The position numbers and the translations under genes are program-made. This document shows positions 22,716-30,238 of a stretch of DNA of 35,000 bases, in pieces. Below the pieces are notes generated by a model. That model had not been told where the DNA came from, did no database searches, and saw nothing but the letters and a program-made list of their open reading frames with translations. The stretch spans positions 41,355 to 76,354 of the forward strand of contig JAHBMJ010004120.1 in the NCBI GenBank assembly GCA_018398765.1, read 5' to 3'. Position 1 is the stretch's first letter. Each line of letters starts with the position of its first letter. This stretch comes from Chromera velia (taxonomy: Eukaryota; Sar; Chromeraceae).

Positions 22716-23616
22716 CTCCAAGAGAAATGCGCTGACATGGTGGCGTGAAAAGCGAAGGAGATGGATGGGTAGCGCGCGTCGCGACGCAGATCTGGGCGCA
22801 GGATGTGCGTTTGTTGTTTTTTGCCTTTTTTCATGCAGTCGTCTCCTGACCCTCCCAGCTTTGTCTCTCTGTCCATTTTGCGTTTCTTGTTTTCTTTCTT
22901 TCTTCCCTTTTTCTTCCTTCCTTTCGTTCTTTGTTTCTTTCTTTCTTCCCTTTTTCTTTCTTCCTTTCGTTCTTTGTTTGTTTGTTGTGGTATCTGGAGA
23001 CAGACAAAGTGTTTGTTGTGGTATCTGGAGACAGACAAAGTGTTTGTTGTGGTTTCTGGAGACAGACAAAGTGTTTGTTGTGGTATCTGGAGACAGACAA
23101 AGTGTTTGTTGTGGTATCTGGAGACAGACAAAGTGTTTGTTGTGGTATCTGGAGACAAGACAAAGTGTTTGTTGTGATATCTGGAGACAGGCAAAGTGTT
23201 TGTTGTGGTATCTGGAGACAGACAAAGTGTTTGTTGTGGTATCTGGAGACAGACAAAGTGTTTGTTGTGGTATCTGGAGACAGACAAAGGGAAATGGTGG
23301 GGTGCAAGTCGTCGCTCGATCTGTGCGGTTAGTCGGAAGAAGACAGATGAACACGGCGACAAGCAAAAGGAGGGAATACGAGAGAGATGCGCAGCAATCA
23401 GGAGAGGGATGTGACAGCAGACGTGTATTTTTCCGCTTCAGCTTTAGCGATCCATGTGTTTCTGTTCATCTTTGCGATTGCACCGAGTGTGTGTGTGTGT
23501 GTGTGTGCGCGCGCGCGCGCGCGCGTGCGTGCAGGAAAAAGACGAACAGATATCGCGCATGGAAGAAACACCGGGATCTCTCTGATGCGGTCAACGCGCT
23601 GATGGAAAACAACTGA
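18804..23616 (+). CDS. SANT-domain chromatin protein (MTA/MIER/RCOR type)
   Basis: Certain exons: 21069-21227, 21512-21684, 22152-22199, 22630-22679, 23535-23616. Probable: 18804-18868, 19129-19174, one from 19430, one in 19515-19639, one ending 19982, and 20263 to about 20611. The middle junctions are unresolved. Length is about 430 residues. The last three exons, with the end of the 21512 exon, join in phase into a SANT domain: LWGPLEISVFEAAICRFG, then GKNFTKIKQYLPRKS, then VVDFYYYVWKKTNRYRAW, and the protein ends MENN. The FYY-x-WKKT signature is typical of SANT domains in histone deacetylase co-repressors, which bind histone tails or deacetylases in the nucleus. Earlier parts include an Arg/Lys/Gln-rich helix (LLERRKREKQQMKEE), a poly-Ala run and a Lys/Asp/Glu-rich stretch. 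I see no ELM2 domain. The chromatin role comes from the family. Confidence 0.82.
19391..19429 (+). repeat. (TG)n ending at a 3' splice site
   Basis: An uninterrupted TG run ends in CAG directly before the exon that begins FPGFRSEADYA. The repeat takes the place of a normal pyrimidine tract. Confidence 0.85.
19983..20012 (+). repeat. (GTCG)n starting at a 5' splice site
   Basis: The exon ending FFHERIL runs into G|GTCGGT, and about seven GTCG units follow. Splicing here to 20263 keeps frame (ILE-ANLSRTRQ), which supports the donor. Confidence 0.7.
20848..20935 (+). repeat. (TTTC)n/(TGTC)n in a SANT-gene intron
   Basis: Tandem TTTC units pass into TGTC and TTTTC units. The run is intronic, between the poly-Ala exon and the Lys/Asp/Glu-rich exon. 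Confidence 0.85.
21460..21511 (+). repeat. (CT)n(TG)n ending at a 3' splice site
   Basis: A CT run followed by a TG run ends GCAG at the start of the exon encoding DEDMVSLNADS. Together they make up the whole 3' end of the intron. Confidence 0.85.
22200..22251 (+). repeat. (GTCA)n(GTGA)n starting at a 5' splice site
   Basis: The exon ending KIKQY is followed at once by six GTCA units and then about six GTGA units. The donor GTCAGT is the first unit and a half. Confidence 0.9.
22434..22520 (+). repeat. (TC)n(TG)n compound microsatellite
   Basis: Intronic compound repeat about 110 bases before the LPRKSQKEVV exon. It does not touch the splice site. Confidence 0.85.
22981..23290 (+). repeat. 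31-bp minisatellite, about 10 copies, in the last SANT-gene intron
   Basis: The unit starts TTTGTTGTGGTATCTGG and ends with AGACAGACAAAGTG. Copies start near 22981, 23012, 23043, 23074, 23105, 23136, 23168, 23199, 23230 and 23261, with few differences; one is 32 bp. The array lies inside the intron 22680-23534. Because 31 is one more than a multiple of three and the unit has no stop in any forward frame, all three forward frames stay open. This creates false long proteins. There are no unique spacers, so it is not a CRISPR array. Confidence 0.95.
23488..23534 (+). repeat. (GT)n(GC)n ending at the last 3' splice site
   Basis: A GT run turns into a GC run and ends GTGCAG directly before the terminal exon of the SANT gene. 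Confidence 0.85.
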
Positions 23617-25429
23617 AGGACTTGGCTGACTGAATCACTGAAGGAGATTCGACTGCTTGATTGAATCCCTGCATAGTCTCTGGCCAGGGGGAGTGGGAGG
23701 GACGGGGGGCTTTGAGGCATCGTCGATCGTTCTTCGTTTCTCTCTCTTTTGCATGTTCTCCTCTTTCCTCACCTTTGTCTTGAGCTTAAAAGACAAGCCG
23801 GACCATTCCTTTCTTCCGTCATTCGTCATTCGTTCCGTACGTCTACCCATCCGCCTATTCCAGAAAACACCCTCATACCCTTGATCCGTTGACATATCAA
23901 GAGATTAACGTGCCTCATGACTGCATAAGCCAGACGAACAATTTACCTAATGACAGCAACCCGTCGTGGAGGTCCTTTTTGGCTGTAACAAACAAACGCG
24001 GCCTGCATGGAGACCGTATCTCATTCCAATATGATATTCCATAGACGAGAGCTACGGGGCAGTCTAGTGCTAATAACTAGGCTTCATTTTTTTTGTGAGC
24101 GTGAACGTTTTCCCATTCAAAAACGAAAAAAAGCTAATAATTAAATGGTTTGACCTGTACAATAATGATTCCGATTGATTTCTTGATTGATTTTTTATTC
24201 GTTCTAGTGTTCGTTTTTTTTTTTTTGTGAAAAAATATTTGAATTGTAATTTGCACATATGCATAATGATCGACTTCGCGTTTTTCCAACTAGTGTTCGT
24301 TATATATTTATATGTTGGGTTCAAATAAGTATAAGTTAGAGAGTAGGCGTCTGCATGCGGCGCGGGGGGGCGCGAGAGAATAGGCGGCGCGAGAGCCACG
24401 GCGCGGCGCGTGAGAGCCATGGTCCGGATTGACTTTGAGCGACGCACGATTGCATGGCTGTCCACAGATTGAATCAGATTTGATTTCACATCGTACCTCT
24501 TTCCCAACAACTGGATAAATTAACAACTGGTTGGTTTGGGAGTATTTCTTCCCAGAGACCTGTCGAGAAGGTAAGCTGTGTGCACTGCTGTGTAATGCCA
24601 TCACACCAATCTGATTGTATATACACAGTGCACTGCTGGCTGCACTTTTGAAATCAGATTATTAAAGTTTCGATGTGTATCGATCGAAATCCAAATTTTG
24701 GTCTTAACTTGACTTTCAACCGATGATCACTAATTTTACTAGCCTGAGGTTTTGATATTAATTTAGTGGTACCTTAATTAGAGCAAAATGCCACTGTCAC
24801 TGCATGTGTTTAGTCTCAAATATAGAAAACTTTTAATCAAAATAAGTAGATTTCTTTTAGTAGTCTGCTAAACTGGCCACTCAATTTTTTTCTAGATTTT
24901 TTTTCAAAGATTTTTTTTTTATTATTTTTGTCAAGTTTTCGACTCCATTGAAACACACATACTAGCCGGGTAGTCTAGCCCACATAATCACATTAAACTC
25001 TAGATTAATTAAACTTTAAATCATATTTATAGAATCACATATAAATGAGAAAAGGCAACAAAAGTATATCGAAATAGGTCGAACAGCATGTAAGTGTATA
25101 TAGACTGAAAGAAAGCAAGACACTTGCCCATTGCCCAAAGAGATTTGACTGCACGTGCCCTTTGGACTCAAGTTTGGAGTCTGGACTAGGTCCTAGACTA
25201 TAGATCTGCATGACAAACAGACTGTCGCAGTGCATGACAGTCATACTGATAAAGCAAGCAAGCACAGACATTGTCAGACAGCACACGTCCTCTCCGGCGG
25301 AGCCTCTGCAACTGCCCGCGGTTTCTCTTTGTTGTTTCACGGCAACAGTTTTTACGTCCTTATAACCTCGTACCAGCAAAGATCAGACAGTTCTTGATCC
25401 ATCATTCCCTCTTCTGCAGCTGTCATCAT
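23617..25429. other. 3' flank and AT-rich island with a GC-rich pocket; no firm gene
   Basis: Bases 24060-24310 and 24640-25080 are strongly AT-rich. Between them, 24345-24425 is a GC-rich pocket with TGCATGCG at 24352-24359 and several GGCGCG blocks, like the promoter pockets elsewhere. A 97-residue minus-strand frame (24601-24308) begins with ATG and contains VRCEIKSDSICGQPC, but it runs into the GC-rich pocket and has no other support. The words CTAGTGTTCGTT and GTGCACTGCTG each occur twice. Confidence 0.35.
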
Positions 25430-25806
25430 CATCATCCTGCAGCTGTCATTGCTGAACATCTCTGATATTGTCCGTTGCCGTGACCAAGTACTTCACTCCG
25501 CTTCACCCATGCACAACTTCTTGAACTTCATTTTTCATAACACATGCAGCTGTCGCAAACAGAACGCAAAATTTGGACATGTCAAAAAGCACAAGGGGGA
25601 TGACGTAGAAACCAAGGAGGGTAAGGCTTTTAGACGCTTCTCCCTTCGCAGAGTCGGCCTCCCTCCGTCATCTTTTGGAACTCCTGTATTCATTTTTGTC
25701 TCCCTATATGGTCTCCCTGATCCCCCCCCACATGAACGAGATCGACGCCCCCCTCAGCTCAGCCCAGCTGAAGCACCGCCTCCCGCGTCTCGAAGAGGCC
25801 GTCTGA
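25430..25806 (+). CDS. Unrecognised coding segment, possibly with a 31-nt intron
   Basis: After a CTTCTGCAG/CCTGCAG acceptor-like stretch, a frame reads LSLLNISDIVRC and later KHKGDDVETKE up to 25620. A donor-like GTAAGG follows, and TTCGCAG ends at 25651. Joining 25620 to 25652 keeps frame and leads into ESASLRHLLELLYSFLSP, then NEIDAPLSSAQL, and stops at 25804-25806. This second piece looks like folded protein, more so than the unspliced frame, which runs on to 25856. An intron of 31 bases would be extremely short, so the real donor may lie elsewhere. No family is recognised. It may also be a gene fragment. Confidence 0.3.
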
Positions 25807-25926
25807 GGATGAGCAGCCCTCTCAAAAACATCCCGTGGTCCTCCGCCCAGAACTAGGCAGAGATACGTAAGCACTTTATACCTCAGATATTACCTCTTGC
25901 TTAGAAAGAAGAACAGCAACACCACA

Positions 25927-26328
25927 TTAGAAAGAAGGACAACAACAGCAACCCAGGCCACCCAACAGCCTTCTCCACTCTGCATTTGGAATCCGGTAGA
26001 GCCCCATGAATTGACACCGTGAAGGGCAGTCATTAGGACGAGAATTGTGGCCCTCACCACTTAGGGCACGACAAGAACTTCCAAAAGAAACCAGGCATCT
26101 GCCACCATGCCATTCTTGCAGGTCACGAATGTTTGCAGAAGCTTCAACATCCTCAGCATTGCTAGGAGAGACATCCAGCAGCGTTCCATCAAAGTGTTCG
26201 GTGGACTCGACAGACTCTAAGGCGCCATGGTTTCCTAGAGCCGTCTCCGTCTCCGTCGGAAGGAAGACCTCCTGTCCGAAGACAGAAAGCAGAAAGCAAA
26301 AGGGGGCGACAAACATAGGCTTCATCAT
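25927..26328 (-). CDS. Small probable secreted protein with Cys-rich end
   Basis: A single-exon frame of 133 residues starts with two ATGs in a row. Residues 1-19 (MMKPMFVAPFCFLLSVFGQ) have the polar-hydrophobic pattern of a signal peptide. The middle is acidic (SNAEDVEASANIRDL). The second half has spaced cysteines (RCLVSFGSSC, NDCPSRC) and a final CCCC before PSF and the stop. The pattern suggests a secreted or lumenal protein with disulphide bonds. Upstream on the same strand are a TATATATA at about 26600-26607, TGCATGCA at 26626-26633 and GC-rich palindromes, a plausible promoter. I do not recognise a family. It is convergent with the segment ending 25806. Confidence 0.5.
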   Translation of the reverse strand: MMKPMFVAPFCFLLSVFGQEVFLPTETETALGNHGALESVESTEHFDGTLLDVSPSNAEDVEASANIRDLQEWHGGRCLVSFGSSCRALSGEGHNSRPNDCPSRCQFMGLYRIPNAEWRRLLGGLGCCCCPSF

Positions 26329-26439
26329 TCACTTTCGATTGTTTTCCTTGCGAGAGATATATACTGACGACACACTGTCTTGTAGCCATTTCTGGCCCGG
26401 AAGGCAAAGCTCTGGAGGGCATGCAGTTAAACAACGATT

Positions 26440-26640
26440 GCACTCGCGCAGCTACCGCTGCGCGGATCACAATAGCTGCGAAAGGGTTGGCGCCGCCACC
26501 GGGCGGGCGCGCCCACCTTAATTTCCAAACATCCGCCGCCCTCACTCGCATGAGTCTGGCGGGGCCGCGGCATGCTATTGAAGTACCGGGGCCACGATCT
26601 ATATATAGAATTAAATTAAACAACATGCATGCATTAAAGA
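26440..26640 (-). promoter_or_regulatory. Promoter-like pocket upstream of the small secreted protein
   Basis: CGCGCAGC and GCTGCGCG form a perfect 8-bp inverted repeat around TACC at 26445-26464. GGGCGCGCCC follows near 26510. TATATATA is at 26600-26607 and TGCATGCA at 26626-26633. The pocket lies 110-310 bases before the ATG at 26328 on the minus strand. Confidence 0.4.
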
Positions 26641-27367
26641 GATACAGATTGAACAAAGACACCAAACAACAATAAGAGTCGGAAGAAGACAACTAAAGAC
26701 AATAGAGCCCGACCGACTGTAGCGTAGTGGCTAGCTATACGTTAGTAGACGAAGGCTCATCGAGACAGAGACAGTTAGTCAGATGGAAGGTCTGTCATGC
26801 TAGGCGTTTATTATTATTCCTTCGTTCATTCTGTTTCTGTTAGTCTGACTCTCATGCGACATAATGCGACAGAAACACGACTGTTAATTCATGCGGCTAA
26901 ATCACATGTAATGACGCGTGCGCTTACTTCAATCGCGGCCCCAGAACGACACACACACGGGCCGGTTCATGCTGGTTCCATCACAATCGATACGCAAAAG
27001 CAGGACGCTCGCTGACGCTCGCACCATGACGGGCATATACATTATACATGGCCCTCCCCAGAATGATCGTCCTCGATCATTTCCTTTTCTTCATGCAAGC
27101 ATCATTCATCCTCGATCATGCTTTATTCATTCCTGCCTATACTTGAATGAACTCACACAATGGAATCAGGAGCGAACGAATGCATATCGATCCTCGCAAG
27201 ACTGATATCATGGAATCAAAAAATTAATTGCATCTGCATGAAGATAAAAAATTTCGTTTCACATCCACACACACGCTTCGATCGATCGTCTGGCTCATGA
27301 ACATATGACATGAAAGCTGCAGTCACAACTGGACCTGCATAAGCTCGCTCCCTTTGTACATGCACGC
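26641..27367. other. No gene seen
   Basis: Only short open frames without protein character. The stretch holds scattered ATCGATCG and CATGC words and ATTC-rich DNA near 27090-27150. Confidence 0.3.
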
Positions 27368-27756
27368 ATGACTTCTGGTAGCAACCATACCAGTCTCTGT
27401 AGGGTCAGACTTGCCAACCCTGTAGCTTTCCTCTCTCCTCTTCCTGGTGGCAATGCTCCTATGATCTGTGCAAACTCATTGCACGGTGAGTGCCTCGGGT
27501 GTATTTCTAATGCCAAAGTGCATGCAGGCCATACCATGAAACTCACAACATGCACACCTCTGTCGCAGGCGCCCCGCCACCCCATGTGGATGGACCGCTG
27601 CGTGCGCGTCGCTCCTTTCTCTGGCTCGGGGCGAAGGGACGAATGGAAATGCTGGGACCGGAATTCACCCTCCGCAAATCCGACCAGGAACGGGACCGTC
27701 GTTTACTTTCACAACTGATAAGTTATAATTTTATATATATTTTTTTAAATTTTTGA
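27368..27756 (+). CDS. Possible two-exon small protein
   Basis: An ATG at 27368 opens a frame that reads SNHTSLCRVRLANPVAF and NAPMICANSLH. A good donor (G|GTGAGTG at 27486) and an acceptor (CTGTCGCAG ending 27568) define an 83-base intron. Splicing keeps frame and continues APPPHVDGPLRARRS, FLWLGAKGRMEML and RKSDQERDRRLLSQL before the stop, about 101 residues. Without splicing the first frame also stays open to 27718, giving 116 residues. The spliced version looks more like a real protein. No family is recognised, and it could be part of a larger or decayed gene. Confidence 0.28.
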
Positions 27757-28619
27757 AACACACATCAGAAATGTTCTGATAACTATTGTTATAAGAAAAA
27801 TGATCAGAGTGACAGTAAGTTAGTGACTCAGTGAGGAACCCTAAGAGGTTAACCTCAAATCTTACCTCAAATATCAAATATTTGAGGTTGAACCTCAAAT
27901 CAAATCAAATTAAATATAATCAAATCAAATATGGTCACTAGCACTAGGCTGACTTTGAGGACCGAGATGTGAACATCGAAAAAAAAAAAAAAAAAACTAA
28001 TTAGGTTTTTAGTTCAATTTTCTTTTTTTTTAAAATGTGGATAGCTTAGTAGTCCTACCGCCTGTGGAAAAATTATTGATGAAAAAAATCGCCAAAAATT
28101 CTAGCATGTTCTAAATTTAGTCCCCAAAAATATTATCTACTTAGTTACAGAGTGCGGGGTCTAAAATCCTTAATTTTTAAAATTCATAGAGTCAGTAGAC
28201 TATAAAGGTAAAAAACTATAAAAAATATGTGAGTTTTGAAATTCAATTTTTTTCTAACTTTTTTAAAAAATATAATCTTTGATATATCATTATTGAATTA
28301 TCCCAAAACTATCTGTATATCATAAAAAAAAAGTCTCCAGTTGTTGTAAGATTTTCTCTAAATATCAGCTTTATATCATAGGTAGTTGAAGAGTTAGGGC
28401 TAGCAAGAAGGGTAAAATAATTTTTCTACAGGTGGTAGCTTACAGCTCTTACCTTTAACCTTTGAAAGTCCTTCTTGTTAGCCATGCAACGTCTCTTCTT
28501 GGAGTATGCAACGTCTCTAGGTTAAAATTCGGAAGTTTTAATAACGATAACTTTTTAGCATTTATGAACCTTTAAATTGAATTGAATTATTCCTCATTTT
28601 GGTCTCGTTTTTAGATTGC
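27757..28619. other. AT-rich island carrying inverted-repeat structures
   Basis: Strongly AT-rich. At 27865-27887, CCTCAAATAT and ATATTTGAGG pair perfectly around CAA, within a cluster of ACCTCAAAT repeats. The candidate element at 28055-28438 lies inside the island. No coding frame of note. Confidence 0.5.
28055..28438. mobile_element. MITE-like element with 22-bp terminal inverted repeats
   Basis: The left end starts CTACCGCCTGTGG and continues to AAAAATTAT. The right end is its inverted complement with 20 of 22 positions matching. The 340-base interior is AT-rich and has no gene, as in non-autonomous DNA transposons. No clear target-site duplication is visible, and I cannot assign a superfamily. 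A second, partly overlapping inverted repeat (GGCTAGCAAGAAGG at 28398-28411 with 28470-28483, 13 of 14) suggests nested or decayed elements. Confidence 0.4.
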
Positions 28620-28757
28620 ATGCCAAGAAAAGAACAGCAGGTTCTTTGCCCTCGCTGTGGTCTCCCTCTAACTATGGAAAAGAGTGAATCAACAGCAGCT
28701 TCTCCCTCTCGATTCCTTCTTATCAAGCAAGGTTGCAAGCACCAACCGACTCATTGA
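28620..28757 (+). CDS. Tiny zinc-ribbon-like open frame (45 aa)
   Basis: ATG at 28620 opens a 45-codon frame starting MPRKEQQVLCPRCGLPLTME and containing RFLLIKQGCKHQ before the TGA. CPRC and CKH give a C-x2-C and C-x-H set that could bind zinc. It is too short to be a complete domain of a family I know. It may be the first exon of a larger gene, or a remnant of a transposase, given the inverted-repeat element just upstream. Only the motif and the ATG support it. Confidence 0.25.
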   Translation: MPRKEQQVLCPRCGLPLTMEKSESTAASPSRFLLIKQGCKHQPTH

Positions 28758-28962
28758 GGGGTCGACAAAAGATGAGGTGAAGACCTACAGGCAAAGACAA
28801 ACGAGGAAAGGAACATCTAGAAGAAAACAGTCGCAAGTTGAAAAAGAACCTCGACGGTTTGCCCTTCTCGAAACGAATTCATCCCTGCGGGTGTGCATTC
28901 ACACACATAAACCCCCCACACATTCCCCCAACCGTACACTCCTTGATACTAGCAAAGCCAAC

Positions 28963-28995
28963 TTCATTCATTCATTCATTCATTCATTCATTCAC
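28963..28995. repeat. (ATTC)n microsatellite
   Basis: About eight tandem units, just downstream (on the minus strand) of the membrane-protein stop codon. Confidence 0.9.
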
Positions 28996-29024
28996 TACCA
29001 GTGTGCCATCGTGTGCCCACACAT

Positions 29025-29313
29025 TCATTCAGCGGCCGCAACGCTACCACTCCTTTGTGAGAAGAACCCAATCCTCTTCTCTGCCTCTTCCTGCGTTTGC
29101 TCTCCCTCCCCAATCTCCTCGAAGTCTTGCGCCTTGGGCTCAAAGAAAATCGACCACGCGAAGGCCGTCCCCACGGAAACAACCTGAAGCCAATCGACGA
29201 AGCCTTCGATAACGAGGGATGCCGTCGTTTCGGGAACCTGCATGGAAACAAACAAAGCAAGAAAGAAACATGTATACAGACAGACAATATCGTGTTTTCT
29301 TTCCTTTTTCTCA

Positions 29314-29346
<33 letters not shown>

Positions 29347-29370
29347 AAGAAAGAAAGAAAGAAAAAAAGA

Positions 29371-29401
<31 letters not shown>

Positions 29402-30179
29402 AAGCAGTAAAAGAAATGACATATTGAGGCACTCATTTAGGAGGAAAATCAGAGAATAGCAGACGAAAGCTGAATCTTCATTATCGAGACACCTCGCAAA
29501 CAGGGGCAGGATACTCTTTTCAAAGCAACCGGTGTGACAATTCTTGCTTTACTTTTGCAAAGCTACGGAAATTTCATCTGTCCGCTCAACCCCTTCTGGG
29601 CTCCCCCGGATGGCCCCCTTTCGCTTGGCTGCGTGAGCGGAAAATCAACGAGGCGTTTCTTTTTCCGTACCTCCTTTAACTGCCTCAGATCGATCAATTT
29701 AACGATTTGTGCAGATGTCTACAAAGTGCAGAAAAGGGGAACTGCGGAGGCTCATGTCAGATACAGAACATACAGACAGGCTATATCGTCTTTTCTTTCC
29801 CTTTTTCTTTCTTGAATGCAGACAGACAGACAGACAGAGAGAGGGAGAGAGAGAAGAAAGGGTGACACAGGTCCTGCGATAGATCCGCGTGTCAGTACAA
29901 ATGGAAGCTAGTCCTAAACAGAGAATCAAGCACTCGATTTTTCCTGTTCTTGCCTCGTTCCATGAGTTTCGCTGGAGAGCAGAGGGGAGCTACAAGCCGG
30001 AGAAACGGAGAAGAAAAAGACAAGGACATGCAGTCACACCGACTGACCGCTTTCCCAAGAACAACAGAGTACAGCGTCGACTGGACAACGAAGACCCGAA
30101 CAAACTGCACACGCACACACGCATACACATACACATGCACACACACATACACACAGACACACACACAGACAGACACACA

Positions 30180-30238
<59 letters not shown>

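Noticed and set aside
22981-23290. CRISPR-like array of about 31-bp repeats
   Set aside because: The units are directly tandem with no unique spacers, and the array is inside a eukaryotic intron.
22217-23362. Very long minus-strand frame across the minisatellite
   Set aside because: It is a by-product of the stop-free 31-bp unit and flanking simple repeats, antisense to SANT-gene introns and exons.
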